Assembly: GCF_003056305.1 (NCBI RefSeq)
Contig: NZ_PYVX01000001.1
Coordinates: 310,001 to 374,000, forward strand
Length of the DNA stretch: 64,000 nucleotides
Direction of reading: 5' to 3'
Source: Halomonas denitrificans
Lineage (GTDB): Bacteria > Pseudomonadota > Gammaproteobacteria > Pseudomonadales > Halomonadaceae
This document shows positions 26,566 to 35,633 of the stretch, in pieces (the first letter of the stretch is position 1; each line of letters opens with the position of its first letter). Below the pieces are notes generated by a model. It was not told where the DNA came from. It saw only the letters and a program-made list of their open reading frames with translations, and did no database searches. The translations under genes were made by a program, and so were the position numbers.

Positions 26566-27333
26566 ATGCACAAGCGCATTACCCGCACCCCGCTGGCGAT
26601 CCTCACCGCCGGCCTGCTCGGCGCCGCCGGCCTGGCCCAGGCCGACGATCACGCCCTCAAGGTCGGCATGTCCGGCGGCTACTTCCCGTTCACCTTCGTC
26701 GAGCAGGATGAGCTCCAGGGCTTCGAGGTCGACGTGCTCACGGCGGTGGCCGAGGAGATGGGCGTGGAGGTCGAGTTCGTCACGGCGAACTTCTCGGGCC
26801 TGTTCGGCATGCTCGAGTCCGGCCGCATCGACACCATCGCCAACCAGATCACCATCACCGAGGAGCGGGAGGCCAAGTACGCCTTTACCGAGCCCTACGT
26901 CTACGACGGCGCCCAGGTGGTGGTGAAGGCCGGCAACGAGACGATCCAGGGCGTCGAGGACCTCAAGGGCAAGACCGTTGCCGTCAACCTCGGCTCCAAC
27001 TACGAGCAGCTGCTCAACGAGCTGCCCTACGCCGACGAGATCGAGATCCGCACCTACGAGAGCAACATCGAGCAGGACACCGCCCTGGGTCGTGTCGACG
27101 CCTTCGTGATGGATCGCGTCAGCGCCAGCCAGGTGATCAAGGAGAAGCCGCTGCCCCTGGCACTGGCCGGCCAGCCCTTCTCCGAGATCCGGAATGCCCT
27201 GCCCTTCCGCGACACCGAGGAAGACCGCGCCCTGCGCGACCGGGTCAATGCGGCGCTCGCCACCCTGCGCGAGTCCGGCGAGCTGCGCGCGATCTCGGAG
27301 CAGTGGTTCGGCAGCGACATCACCACCCCGTGA
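26566..27333 (+). CDS. Amino-acid ABC transporter substrate-binding protein
   Basis: A 255-residue periplasmic protein of the family-3 solute-binding group (SBP_bac_3), with a signal peptide cleaved around AQA-DD (about residue 27). Typical lines are GYFPFTFVEQDELQGFEVDV, MLESGRIDTIANQITITEER and GRVDAFVMDR. ATG 26566 has AGGAG upstream; longer frames add no homology. It feeds the permease and ATPase encoded next. Polar amino acids such as cystine or glutamine-type ligands are usual for the group, but the specific ligand is not readable. Confidence 0.92.
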   Translation: MHKRITRTPLAILTAGLLGAAGLAQADDHALKVGMSGGYFPFTFVEQDELQGFEVDVLTAVAEEMGVEVEFVTANFSGLFGMLESGRIDTIANQITITEEREAKYAFTEPYVYDGAQVVVKAGNETIQGVEDLKGKTVAVNLGSNYEQLLNELPYADEIEIRTYESNIEQDTALGRVDAFVMDRVSASQVIKEKPLPLALAGQPFSEIRNALPFRDTEEDRALRDRVNAALATLRESGELRAISEQWFGSDITTP

Positions 27334-27350
27334 GGCGCTGAGCGGCTGAC

Positions 27351-28025
27351 ATGTCCGTGCTCGATCTCGACTACATGCTGGGGCTGGTGCCCATCCTGCT
27401 GCGCTACCTGCCGCTGACGCTGCAGATGGCCGCCGTGGGCATGGCGCTGGCCCTGATCCTGGCCTGCGGCCTGGCGGTGATTCGCGTGCTGCGCATCCCG
27501 GGCCTCAACGCCGCCACCCTGCTGTTCATCTCCTTCTTTCGCGGCACGCCGCTGCTGGTGCAGCTGTTCCTGTTCTACTACGGCCTGCCCCAGCTGCTGG
27601 CGTTCCTGACCCAGATCAACGGCGTGACCGCGACCATCATGGGCCTGACCCTGCACTTCTCGGCCTACATGGCGGAGTCGATCCGCGCCGCCATCGTCGG
27701 GGTCGATCGCAGCCAGACGGAGGCGGCGCTCTCCATCGGCATGACCAACGGCCAGCTGATGCGCCGCATCGTACTGCCCCAGGCGACCCGGGTCGCGGTG
27801 CCCACGCTGATGAACTACTTCATCGACATGATCAAGGCGACCTCGCTGGCCTTCACCCTGGGCGTCACCGAGCTGATGGGCGCGACCCAGAAGGAGGCTG
27901 CCGGCAGCTTCCTCTACTTCGAGGCCTTCATCACCGTGGCGATCTTCTACTGGGGAATCGTCGAGCTGCTGGCCTGGGTCCAGCGGCGCCTGGAAACCCG
28001 GCTCAACGAGGCATACCGTCGATGA
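27351..28025 (+). CDS. Amino-acid ABC transporter permease
   Basis: A 224-residue HisM/GlnP-type permease with about five membrane helices and the EAA loop [22 protein letters not shown] that docks the ATPase. It follows the binding protein after 17 bp and overlaps the ATPase gene by four bases. Only one permease gene is present, so it probably works as a homodimer. Confidence 0.93.
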   Translation: MSVLDLDYMLGLVPILLRYLPLTLQMAAVGMALALILACGLAVIRVLRIPGLNAATLLFISFFRGTPLLVQLFLFYYGLPQLLAFLTQINGVTATIMGLTLHFSAYMAESIRAAIVGVDRSQTEAALSIGMTNGQLMRRIVLPQATRVAVPTLMNYFIDMIKATSLAFTLGVTELMGATQKEAAGSFLYFEAFITVAIFYWGIVELLAWVQRRLETRLNEAYRR

Positions 28026-28783
28026 TCAAGGTAGAAGGACTCATCAAGCGCTTCGGCGGCCAGCCGGTGCTCGACGGCATCGATCTCGCCATCGAGCAGG
28101 GCGAGATCGTCGTCATCATCGGTCCCTCGGGCACCGGCAAGTCGACGCTGCTGCGCTGCCTCAACTTCCTCGAGCGCCCGGACGCCGGCCGGCTGACCAT
28201 CGGCGACCTGGAGGTGGACGTCACCCGCGCGACCCGCGCCGACATCCTGTCCGCCCGGCGGCGCACCGCCTTCGTCTTCCAGAACTATGCGCTGTTCGCC
28301 AACAAGACGGCGCTCGAGAACATCGCCGAGGGGCTGATCGTCGTCAATCGCTGGCCCAAGGCGCGAGCCCATGCCCGGGCCCGGGAGATCCTCGAGCGCA
28401 TTGGCCTCGCCGACAAGGCCGACGCCTACCCCGCCTCGCTCTCCGGCGGCCAGCAGCAGCGGGTCGGCATCGGCCGCGCCATGGCGGCCCAGGCCGAGGT
28501 GATCCTCTTCGACGAGCCGACCTCCTCGCTGGACCCGGAATGGGTCGAGGAGGTGCTTGGCCTGATGAAGCAGCTCGCCACCGAGCGCCAGACCATGCTG
28601 GTGGTGACCCACGAGATGAGCTTCGCCCGGGACGTGGCGGACCGGGTGATCTTCATGGAGGGCGGGCGCATCGTCGAGCAGGGGCCGCCCGACCAGCTCT
28701 TCCGCGCGCCGAAGGATCCCCGCACGCGGGACTTCCTGCGCCAGGTGTTGGCCACCCAGGTCGCCCTGGACGTCCCCGAGTAG
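28022..28783 (+). CDS. Amino-acid ABC transporter ATP-binding protein
   Basis: A 253-residue ATPase of the GlnQ/HisP class with Walker [10 protein letters not shown] (about 38-46), signature LSGGQQQR, Walker [17 protein letters not shown] and the switch His in THEMSFAR. It completes a one-permease polar-amino-acid importer with the two genes before it. The four-base ATGA overlap with the permease implies coupled translation. Confidence 0.95.
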   Translation: MIKVEGLIKRFGGQPVLDGIDLAIEQGEIVVIIGPSGTGKSTLLRCLNFLERPDAGRLTIGDLEVDVTRATRADILSARRRTAFVFQNYALFANKTALENIAEGLIVVNRWPKARAHARAREILERIGLADKADAYPASLSGGQQQRVGIGRAMAAQAEVILFDEPTSSLDPEWVEEVLGLMKQLATERQTMLVVTHEMSFARDVADRVIFMEGGRIVEQGPPDQLFRAPKDPRTRDFLRQVLATQVALDVPE

Positions 28784-29036
28784 GCTGTGTCCAAAAACTG
28801 GCAGCGTTGACCGGATAGACCTGCGCCGCGCAGGGTTATCGCCGTTCTCGAAATCATGGTGCGCTGGGGACAAGCCGAAGAGGAGGTCCTACGCCATGGA
28901 TGGCGTCGGTAGCGCCCAGGGAAGGGTTCACAGCGCCTCCTCGACGGTCCGGCGCTCCGGGGCTAGTCGCCAGCTCAACTCGACCTACCGAGCTGTCAAA
29001 GGCTCTGCGATATCCCCGCCGCGCCGGAGGGTCGCG
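28784..29036. other. Non-coding stretch with repeat-like sequence
   Basis: No plausible gene is seen between the ABC operon and the RNase J gene. The part at 28891-28906 is a 7-bp hairpin, ACGCCAT with ATGGCGT, followed by AGCGCCCAGGGAAGGGTTC, which reads like an interspersed repeat rather than unique spacer. The very start (GGCTGTGTCCAAAAACT, 28784-28800 region) resembles the terminal sequence of some insertion elements but no transposase remnant follows. Confidence 0.3.
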
Positions 29037-29066
29037 TTGTGGGGCGCGGCGGCCATCCCGTATAGT
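29037..29066 (+). promoter_or_regulatory. Predicted sigma-70 promoter of the RNase J gene
   Basis: TTGTGG and TATAGT are 18 bp apart, about 35 bp before ATG 29100. This leaves a very short leader. Confidence 0.5.
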
Positions 29067-29099
29067 GTTCGTACACGTTTTCAGGCCCACGCTTCCTCG

Positions 29100-30806
29100 A
29101 TGCCACAGCCCCGCGTCCAGATCCGTCCCCGCCGCCGCCCGCCGCTGCACTTCCTGCCGCTGGGGGGCTGCGGCGAGATCGGCATGAACCTCAGCCTTTA
29201 CGGCTTCGGCGAGCGGAAGGCGGGCCAGACAGGCGGCGAGGACGACTGGATCGCCGTGGACTGCGGCATGATGATCCGCCAGGACCTGCCGGACAATCCG
29301 CTGCAGGTCCCCGACCTCTCCACCCTCGAGCGACTGTCGATCCGGCCCCGGGCGCTGATCATCACCCACGGCCACGAGGACCATATCGGCGCCGCCGCCT
29401 GGCTGTGGCCCAAGTGGGGCTGCCCGATCCACGCCACGCCGCTGGCGGCGGGCCTGCTGCGGGCCAAGTTCGTCGAGCGCGGGCTCGCCACCGACGCCAT
29501 CCGGGTGATCGAGCCCGGCGAGGCGCTGGAGACCGGCCCCTTCACCCTGCGCTTTCTGCCGCTGACCCACTCGATCCCCGAGAGCTGCGCGCTGCTGATC
29601 GCCGCGGGCGAGCATCGGGTGCTGCACACCGGCGACTGGAAGCTCGACCCCGAGCCGCTGATCGGCCCGCCGATCTCGGCCGCCACCTTTCGCGCCATCG
29701 CGCCGGTGGACCTGGTGGTGGGCGACTCCACCAACGCCCCCTTGCCCGGCCACTCGCGAAGCGAAGGCGAGGTCGCTGAGGCCCTGGCCCGCACCATCGC
29801 CCGCTGCGAGGGCCGTGTGGTGGTCAGCTGCTTCGCCAGCAACCTCGCCCGGGTGCTGGCCATCGGCCGCGCCGCCCAGCGCTGCGGGCGGCGGGTCAGC
29901 CTGATGGGGCGCTCCATGGAGCGCATGGTCGGCGTGGCGCGCCAGCTGGGCTACATGGACGACCTGCCGCCGCTGGTGCCGGTCGCCGACCTCGGATACC
30001 TGCCGCCCGAGGAGGTGCTGGTGATCGCCACCGGCAGCCAGGGCGAGCCCCGGGCGGCGCTGTCACGCCTGTCGCGGGGGCGCCATCCCCACTTCGAGCT
30101 GATGGCCGGCGACACCGTGATCTTCTCGGCCAAGGCGATTCCCGGCAACGAGCGGCTGATCCAACGCCTGAAGGCAGGACTCCGACACTTCGGCGTGCAT
30201 CTCTTCGATGAGGACAATCATCCCGAGCTGCACGCCTCGGGCCACCCGGCCCAGGAGGAGCTGAACACCTTCTATGGCTGGATAATGCCGCGTCACCTGC
30301 TGCCGGTGCACGGCGAGGCCCGCCACCAACGGGCCCACCAGTCGCTGGCGGCGTCGCTGGGCATCCAGGCTCCGGTGATCCCGACCAACGGCGACCTGAT
30401 ACGCCTGGATGCCGACGGCCTCTCCCTCACGGCACGCCACCCCCAGCAGCCGCACATCGTCAGCCAGGATGCGGTCGCCGCCCTGCCGGGCCTCGGGGGC
30501 AATGACGGCGGGCAGCGCGCCCGCCACGGGAGCCTCTACCTCGCCCTCTCGGTGGCCGCCACCGACGCGGGCTGGACGCGGATCGGCCGGCTGATGCTCG
30601 ATGCCAGCCAGGCGAGCCCCATGGACGAGACCGCGTTCGCCGACTGGCTGGATGACTGCCTGGACGAGATCGAGGTGGATTCCCTGGCGGAGCTGCGCCT
30701 GGCGCTGCAGCCCCGGCTGCTCGGCTGGCTGGCCGATCACCTGCACCGGGTGCCGGAAGTGCACCTGCAGATCCTCGCCGTGGAAGCGGAGCTGCTGGGC
30801 AAGTAA
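29100..30806 (+). CDS. rnj: Ribonuclease J-like beta-CASP metallo-hydrolase
   Basis: A 568-residue protein with the RNase J layout: beta-lactamase core with LPLGGCGEIGMNLSLYG and zinc motif THGHEDH (His90, His92, Asp94, His95), beta-CASP domain with VSCFASNLARV and ATGSQGEP, then SAKAIPGNE and the late HLLPVHGE, with a C-terminal domain. RNase J has 5'-exonuclease and endonuclease activity and is a main mRNA nuclease in Firmicutes and many Alphaproteobacteria, but is uncommon in Gammaproteobacteria, which rely on RNase E. ATG 29100 begins the conserved part; an open frame upstream to 28896 lies before the promoter. Confidence 0.88.
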   Translation: MPQPRVQIRPRRRPPLHFLPLGGCGEIGMNLSLYGFGERKAGQTGGEDDWIAVDCGMMIRQDLPDNPLQVPDLSTLERLSIRPRALIITHGHEDHIGAAAWLWPKWGCPIHATPLAAGLLRAKFVERGLATDAIRVIEPGEALETGPFTLRFLPLTHSIPESCALLIAAGEHRVLHTGDWKLDPEPLIGPPISAATFRAIAPVDLVVGDSTNAPLPGHSRSEGEVAEALARTIARCEGRVVVSCFASNLARVLAIGRAAQRCGRRVSLMGRSMERMVGVARQLGYMDDLPPLVPVADLGYLPPEEVLVIATGSQGEPRAALSRLSRGRHPHFELMAGDTVIFSAKAIPGNERLIQRLKAGLRHFGVHLFDEDNHPELHASGHPAQEELNTFYGWIMPRHLLPVHGEARHQRAHQSLAASLGIQAPVIPTNGDLIRLDADGLSLTARHPQQPHIVSQDAVAALPGLGGNDGGQRARHGSLYLALSVAATDAGWTRIGRLMLDASQASPMDETAFADWLDDCLDEIEVDSLAELRLALQPRLLGWLADHLHRVPEVHLQILAVEAELLGK

Positions 30807-30831
30807 CGCACAGGTGATGGTGGGAGTTCTG

Positions 30832-30859
30832 GTGGGAGCGATGCCGGCGGGCAATCGCC
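30832..30859 (+). repeat. REP-like palindrome
   Basis: GTGGGAG followed by GCGAT and ATCGC as inverted arms around GCCGGCGGGC. It has the same GTGGGAG head as the sequence at 7111-7138 and lies just downstream of the RNase J stop, a normal place for REP sequences. Confidence 0.4.
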
Positions 30860-30938
30860 TGGCACGTCGAGATGGCGACCCGATGGCTATCGGGCAATCA
30901 TCACCGCGCCTCCGGGAAAAGGCGCGGCAGAAACCGAC

Positions 30939-31229
30939 TCACGACTTGCTGGCGTTCTTCGGCGGACGACCGCGCTTGCGGGTGGGCTGTTCGGTCACCA
31001 GATCATCCAGGGAGAGGCCAGCCTCGTTGATCTGCTCGCGGATCTCAGCGAGCTTCCTGGCCTTCTCGGCTTCCTCTTCCTGGCGCTGAATTTCCTCGTC
31101 CTTCTTCTGCTCGATGACCTCACCGATGACCTCGGCCAGCTTGTGCAGCTGCTCCATGCTGAGCTGGCGTGCCGCGGCACGAGCCACGTTCTTGTTGCGG
31201 GCGATGCGCTCCAGGGTTTCGCTGGACAT
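30939..31229 (-). CDS. Small H-NS-like protein with AT-hook tail
   Basis: A 96-residue, highly charged protein. Residues 1-75 form a helical, coiled-coil region (QLSMEQLHKLAEVIGEVIEQKKDEE...) like the oligomerisation part of H-NS/MvaT-type proteins. The C-terminus, RKRGRPPK, is a textbook AT-hook (core GRP flanked by basic residues) in place of the usual H-NS DNA-binding domain (TWTGQGRxP is absent). ATG 31229 follows GGAG at seven bases. A role as nucleoid protein or silencer of A+T-rich DNA is inferred. It stands alone, convergent with the RNase J gene. Confidence 0.65.
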   Translation of the reverse strand: MSSETLERIARNKNVARAAARQLSMEQLHKLAEVIGEVIEQKKDEEIQRQEEEAEKARKLAEIREQINEAGLSLDDLVTEQPTRKRGRPPKNASKS

Positions 31230-31423
31230 TGGCGGTCTCCATGCCGAATGTTGGAATGTCGCAAAGGGATGTTACACGTCAAAAGTATATGCACTGATGC
31301 CACATTGGCAAGAAGCATGGCGGGAAAATCGCGGCGTTGAGAGGCCAAAAAGCGTGCCGATATGCCGCGGCAAACGAGCAGGATTCGAGACCCGGTGCGG
31401 CGATTAGCGGGCAGAAAACAGAG

Positions 31424-31447
31424 CGGGCGACACCCAAGTGTCGCCCG
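31424..31447 (-). terminator. Perfect 10-bp hairpin downstream of moaA
   Basis: CGGGCGACAC and GTGTCGCCCG pair perfectly around CCAA. It follows the moaA terminator in tandem on the minus strand and shares the seven A/T bases with it, giving a double terminator-like arrangement. Confidence 0.5.
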
Positions 31448-31473
31448 AAAAAAACCTGCCGGCTCCGGCCGGC
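31448..31473 (-). terminator. Intrinsic terminator of the molybdenum cofactor operon
   Basis: On the minus strand GCCGGC-CGGA-GCCGGC is followed by AGG and seven T residues, 15 bp after the moaA stop. This is a canonical Rho-independent terminator for the operon that begins with mobA. Confidence 0.8.
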
Positions 31474-31487
31474 GTTACCGAAGCGGC

Positions 31488-32480
31488 TCAGCCGCCGGTC
31501 ATGTTCATGAAGCGCACCACCTGGACATCGCCATCGGTGGTGAAGTGATGACGCTCGGGCTTCAGCGGCATGGCCCGCACGATGGCCGACTTCACGGCCT
31601 CGATATCCCCCGGGTAGCGACGCAGGACAGCGCGCAGGTCCACGGAGTGCTCGTTGCCGAGGCAGAGCAGCAGGCGCCCCTCCACCGTGACGCGCACCCG
31701 GTTGCAGGTGTCGCAGAAGTTGTGGCTGTGGGGCGAGATGAAGCCGACCCGCGATTCGCTGTCAGGCATCATGAAGTAGCGCGACGGCCCGGGGGTCGAC
31801 TCGGTGGTGGGAATCAGCTCATGGCGCGTCTGGATAAGCGCCTGCACCTCGTCGCTCGAGCAGAAGGTTTCGGCCCGGGAGTGGTCGGAGACATCGCCCA
31901 GCGGCATCTCCTCGATGAAGCTGATATCGAGCCCCTCGGCGCGGGCGAAATCGACCAGGTCGATCACCTCGTCGTCGTTGCGCCCCTTGAGGATCACCGC
32001 GTTGAGCTTGATGCGCTCGAAGCCGGCCTCCCGGGCGGCACGAATGCCCGCGATGACCTTGTGCAGGTCGCCGGTGCGGGTGAGACGCCGGAAGCGCTCG
32101 GGGTCCAGCGAATCGAGACTGATATTGAGCCGCTTGAGGCCGCCATCGCGCAGGCGGCCGGCGAACTTCGGCAGGCTCGCGCCGTTGGTGGTCATGGCGA
32201 AATCCTTGAGACCGGGCAACGCGCCGATGTCATCGACCAGCCGATCGATGTCGCGACGCACCAGGGGCTCGCCCCCGGTCAGGCGGATCTTCTCCACGCC
32301 CAGTTCGGTGAAGGCGCGGGCCACCGTCGCCAGCTCCTCGAGGGTCAGCACCTGGGCCCGCGGGAGGAAGGTCATCTCCTCGCTCATGCAGTAGACGCAG
32401 CGAAAGTCACAGCGATCGGTGACCGAGATGCGCACATAGCTCACCCGTCTGCCGAAATCGTCGATCAACTCATCGGTCAT
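31488..32480 (-). CDS. moaA: GTP 3',8-cyclase MoaA
   Basis: A radical-SAM enzyme that turns GTP into 3',8-cyclo-GTP, the first step of molybdopterin synthesis. The 330-residue protein has the SAM-cluster motif CDFRCVYC near residue 24, TGGEPLVR, the second cluster motif FCDTCNRVR with a third Cys in LLLCLG, and the conserved C-terminal Gly-Gly. ATG 32480 overlaps the moaE stop by four bases; the frame continues upstream through moaE but is not coding there. It is last in the six-gene operon. Confidence 0.96.
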   Translation of the reverse strand: MTDELIDDFGRRVSYVRISVTDRCDFRCVYCMSEEMTFLPRAQVLTLEELATVARAFTELGVEKIRLTGGEPLVRRDIDRLVDDIGALPGLKDFAMTTNGASLPKFAGRLRDGGLKRLNISLDSLDPERFRRLTRTGDLHKVIAGIRAAREAGFERIKLNAVILKGRNDDEVIDLVDFARAEGLDISFIEEMPLGDVSDHSRAETFCSSDEVQALIQTRHELIPTTESTPGPSRYFMMPDSESRVGFISPHSHNFCDTCNRVRVTVEGRLLLCLGNEHSVDLRAVLRRYPGDIEAVKSAIVRAMPLKPERHHFTTDGDVQVVRFMNMTGG

Positions 32481-32932
32481 GAAGAGAACTCCCAGCGACG
32501 GGCATCTTGATGATCCCCGTCGCGTTCCGACACCCAATAGTCCCCGCTGGCCGTGTGCTCCTTCTTCCAGAAAGGAGCGCGGGTCTTGAGATAGTCCATG
32601 ATGAAGTCGCAGGCCTCGAAGGCGGCGCGTCGATGGGCACTGGCGACCACTACCAACACGATAGGGTCCGCAGGGGCCAGGCGTCCAATCCGGTGAATCA
32701 CCGTCACCCCCTGCAGCGGCCAGCGAGTCTCGGCCTCCTCGACGATCGCCTGGAGGGCGGCCTCGGTCATCCCCGGGTAGTGCTCGAGGGTCAGGGCCTG
32801 GACCTCGGGGCGCTCGTTGAAGTCGCGCACCAGCCCCGTGAAGCTCACCACCGCCCCGACATCGCTGCGATCGTCGAGGAGTGCGCGCTGCTCGGCGCCG
32901 GCGTCGAAGGTCTCCCGCTGCACGCGTATCAT
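32477..32932 (-). CDS. moaE: Molybdopterin synthase catalytic subunit MoaE
   Basis: A 151-residue subunit that, with MoaD thiocarboxylate, puts sulfur into precursor Z. Family features are [45 protein letters not shown] and the catalytic lysines in [11 protein letters not shown]. It follows the moaC-moaD fusion after three bases and overlaps moaA by four, so the synthase partners are made from adjacent frames. Confidence 0.95.
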   Translation of the reverse strand: MIRVQRETFDAGAEQRALLDDRSDVGAVVSFTGLVRDFNERPEVQALTLEHYPGMTEAALQAIVEEAETRWPLQGVTVIHRIGRLAPADPIVLVVVASAHRRAAFEACDFIMDYLKTRAPFWKKEHTASGDYWVSERDGDHQDARRWEFSS

Positions 32933-32935
32933 CGT

Positions 32936-33787
32936 TCAGCCTCCGGTAACCGGGGGAAAGAAGGCGACCTCGTCGTTGTCGGTCAACGGCGTGGCATCGC
33001 CGGCCATCACCTGGTTGACGGCGCACAGCACGCGCCCCTGGTCGAGCCCCTCGAAGCTCGGATCCTGCGCCTTGAGCGCGGCCTTGAGGCCCGCCACATC
33101 GGCGCTCGGCAGGTCGTTGAAGGGCACCGAGACGTCGCCGACCCCGAGGCGCTCACGCAGCTCGGCCAGGCACTTGACCCGGATGCAGGGGGCGGCGATG
33201 TCGCAGCGGGTGCCCACCGAGACCTCCCCCGCAGCCCCCTCGCCGGTGACGATGGGCGCCGCGGCGGCCTCGATCACCGAGGTGGCCGGCGCCGAGGGCG
33301 CCTCGCGCCGGTAGTCGCCGGACTTGCCGCCGGTCTTGGTCTCCAAGTGAATGGCGCCGATCTCCATCTCCTTGTCCACCGCCTTGCACATGTCGTAGAG
33401 CGTCAGGCAGGCCACGGAGACCGCGGTCAGGGCCTCCATCTCGACGCCGGTCCGGCCGTTGAGGCGGCAGGTCGCGGTGACGTGCACGCAGGCGTGCTTC
33501 TCGTCGAGGTCGAAGTCGACGGCTACCTTGGAGAGCGCCAGGGCGTGGCAGAGGGGAATCAGCTCGTGGGTGCGCTTGGCGGCCTGGATGCCGGCGATGC
33601 GCGCCGTGGCCAGGACGTCGCCCTTGGGCAGCCCGCCCTCGGCGAGCAGCGCCAGGGTCGCGGGCCGCATGCGGATGAGCCCGGAGGCCGAGGCTTCCCG
33701 GCGACTCTCCGGCTTGTCGGCCACATCGACCATGTGGGCCTCGCCGCGGGCATTGAGATGGGTCAGGGACATGGAATCGGGCCTCAT
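32936..33787 (-). CDS. moaC-moaD: MoaC-MoaD fusion (cyclic pyranopterin monophosphate synthase / MPT synthase sulfur carrier)
   Basis: Residues 1-162 are a complete MoaC, with [28 protein letters not shown] and the catalytic [12 protein letters not shown]. An Ala-rich linker (163-201) leads to a complete ubiquitin-like MoaD (202-283), ending in FFPPVTGG with the free Gly-Gly needed for thiocarboxylation. The frame is continuous, with no sign of sequencing frameshift. The two activities act at successive stages (precursor Z formation, then sulfur transfer with MoaE encoded next). ATG 33787 overlaps the moeA stop (ATGA); ATG 33772 is an alternative. Confidence 0.92.
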   Translation of the reverse strand: MRPDSMSLTHLNARGEAHMVDVADKPESRREASASGLIRMRPATLALLAEGGLPKGDVLATARIAGIQAAKRTHELIPLCHALALSKVAVDFDLDEKHACVHVTATCRLNGRTGVEMEALTAVSVACLTLYDMCKAVDKEMEIGAIHLETKTGGKSGDYRREAPSAPATSVIEAAAAPIVTGEGAAGEVSVGTRCDIAAPCIRVKCLAELRERLGVGDVSVPFNDLPSADVAGLKAALKAQDPSFEGLDQGRVLCAVNQVMAGDATPLTDNDEVAFFPPVTGG

Positions 33788-35052
33788 GGCAAGCGATGCA
33801 GGGGGTGGATGCTCACCGCCTCGCCGGGGGCCGCGCCCTCCCGGTCGTCGGCGAGCTCGATCAGGCAGTTGGCCGCCACCATCGAGGAGAGGATGCCGGA
33901 GCCCTGGGCGCCGGTGCTGCGCACGTGGAGGCGGCCGTCATCGGCGGCGTGGAAGACGCCGCGCAGGAAGTCGGTGCGGCCCAGCCGGCTCTTCAGGGCC
34001 TCGTCGGCGATGGCAATGAGCCGCCGGGGGGCGACGGCGCCTCGCCCCTGCAGACGCGCCAGCAGCGGGGCCACGAACTGCAGGAAGGTGACCATCACCG
34101 CCACGGGGTTGCCCGGCAGCCCGAGGAAGGGCACGCCGCGCTCGCCCAGCAGGCCGCAGGCCAGGGGGCGCCCGGGACGGATAGCGATGCGCCAGAACGC
34201 CAGGCGACCGACCGTCTCCAGCGCCGCCCGGGTGAAGTCGGCCTGACCCACCGAGACGCCGCCGCTGGTGATCACCAGGTCGGCGGTGTCGGCGGCCTCG
34301 CGCAGCGCGGCCTCCATGGCCTCGCGATCGTCGGGCAGGATGCCGAGGTCCATCGGCTCGGCGCCCTGCTCGACCAGCAGGCCCGCCAGGGTGTGGCGGT
34401 TGGCATCATAGATGCTGGCGGGCGGCAGCGGCTGCCCGGGGGCGACGACCTCGTCGCCGGTGGAGAACACGGCGACCCGCGGCCGGCGATGCACCCGCGC
34501 CTCGGCCAGCCCCAGGGAGGCCAGCAGCCCCAGCTCCGCGGCGCCGAGCCGCGTGCCGGCGGCGAGCGCTCGCTGGCCGCGGGGGATGTCCTCTCCGGCA
34601 CGACGCACGTGCTGGCCGCGGCGGACGCGCTCGGGCCGGTCGATCACCACGCGCTCGCCGTGTGGCTCATCGAACGTCTCGGCGAGCTGCTCGCGCATGA
34701 CCACGGTGTCGGCGCCCGGCGGCAGCGGGGCGCCGGTGGTGATGCGCACGCACTCGCCGGCCCGGAGGCTCTCGCCGCGCCGAGCGCCGGCCAGCACCTC
34801 GCCGACCAGGCGCCACTCATCGGGCCGCTCGGCGTCGTCGGGCCAGGCCAGGGCGACGCCATCCATGGCGGCGTTGGTGTTCTGGGGCACGTCGATGGGG
34901 GAGATCGCGTCCTCGGCCAGCACGCGCCCGTGAAGGTCGGCGAGCGCGACCCGCTCGGCGGGCAACGGCGCCTCGATGAGGGTCGCCAGGCGCTCGCCGG
35001 CTTCTTCCACCGTCAGCATCCGCTCGCCGAGATCGAAACAGGAGAGCGTCAT
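33784..35052 (-). CDS. moeA: Molybdopterin molybdotransferase MoeA
   Basis: It inserts molybdate into adenylylated molybdopterin. The 422-residue protein shows the N-terminal [11 protein letters not shown], the DTVVMRE loop, the MoCF-fold core with [26 protein letters not shown] and [12 protein letters not shown], and the C-terminal beta-barrel domain. ATG 35052 overlaps the mobB stop by four bases. An upstream GTG-type extension to 35076 is not supported. Confidence 0.96.
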   Translation of the reverse strand: MTLSCFDLGERMLTVEEAGERLATLIEAPLPAERVALADLHGRVLAEDAISPIDVPQNTNAAMDGVALAWPDDAERPDEWRLVGEVLAGARRGESLRAGECVRITTGAPLPPGADTVVMREQLAETFDEPHGERVVIDRPERVRRGQHVRRAGEDIPRGQRALAAGTRLGAAELGLLASLGLAEARVHRRPRVAVFSTGDEVVAPGQPLPPASIYDANRHTLAGLLVEQGAEPMDLGILPDDREAMEAALREAADTADLVITSGGVSVGQADFTRAALETVGRLAFWRIAIRPGRPLACGLLGERGVPFLGLPGNPVAVMVTFLQFVAPLLARLQGRGAVAPRRLIAIADEALKSRLGRTDFLRGVFHAADDGRLHVRSTGAQGSGILSSMVAANCLIELADDREGAAPGEAVSIHPLHRLP

Positions 35053-35633
35053 GACACGGCCTCCTCGCGGGGGCACTGGCGGGCCGGCCAGCGCGCGGGC
35101 CAGGCGGCGATCCAGTCGGCGAGCGCCTCGAGGTCGTTGAGGTCCAGCGCCTCGACGCCCTCGGGAAGCGCGAGCGACGCGTCGCTCGCCACGGCCCGCA
35201 CCCAGGGGTCCTCGGCGACCCGCAGCGGCTTGCCCACCGTGGGCCGATACAGCTCCAGCTTGGGCAGCGGCCAGGCCTTGAAGCCCTCCACCAGCACCAG
35301 GTCGGGACGCTGGGGGCGCACCATCTCGATCAGCGCGGCCAGGTCGGCCTCCTCGCGCCCCGGGGTCTCCATCATCAGCGCCACCCGTGCCCGGGACGCG
35401 ACCACCATGGGCGAGGCGCCGGCTTGGCGCAGGCGGTGGCTGTCCTTGCCGGGCTGGTCGACATCGAAGGCATGGTGGGCATGCTTGATCACCGCCACGC
35501 GCAAACCCCGCTCGCCGAGGTGAGGCAGCAGCCGCTCCAGTAGCGTGGTCTTGCCGGTGCCGCTCCAGGCGGCGATGCCCAGCACCGGCAGCTCGTCGTC
35601 GAAGGGCAGGCGCTCCGGCACGTGCTCGCTCAT
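35049..35633 (-). CDS. mobB: Molybdopterin-guanine dinucleotide biosynthesis adaptor MobB
   Basis: A 194-residue GTP-binding adaptor with P-loop GIAAWSGTGKTTLLERLLP, the family HAHHAFDVDQPGKDSHRLRQAGA segment and LVLVEGFK. It aids MobA in forming the guanine dinucleotide cofactor. ATG 35633 overlaps the mobA stop by four bases. The product is somewhat longer than E. coli MobB (175) because of a C-terminal extension. Confidence 0.93.
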   Translation of the reverse strand: MSEHVPERLPFDDELPVLGIAAWSGTGKTTLLERLLPHLGERGLRVAVIKHAHHAFDVDQPGKDSHRLRQAGASPMVVASRARVALMMETPGREEADLAALIEMVRPQRPDLVLVEGFKAWPLPKLELYRPTVGKPLRVAEDPWVRAVASDASLALPEGVEALDLNDLEALADWIAAWPARWPARQCPREEAVS

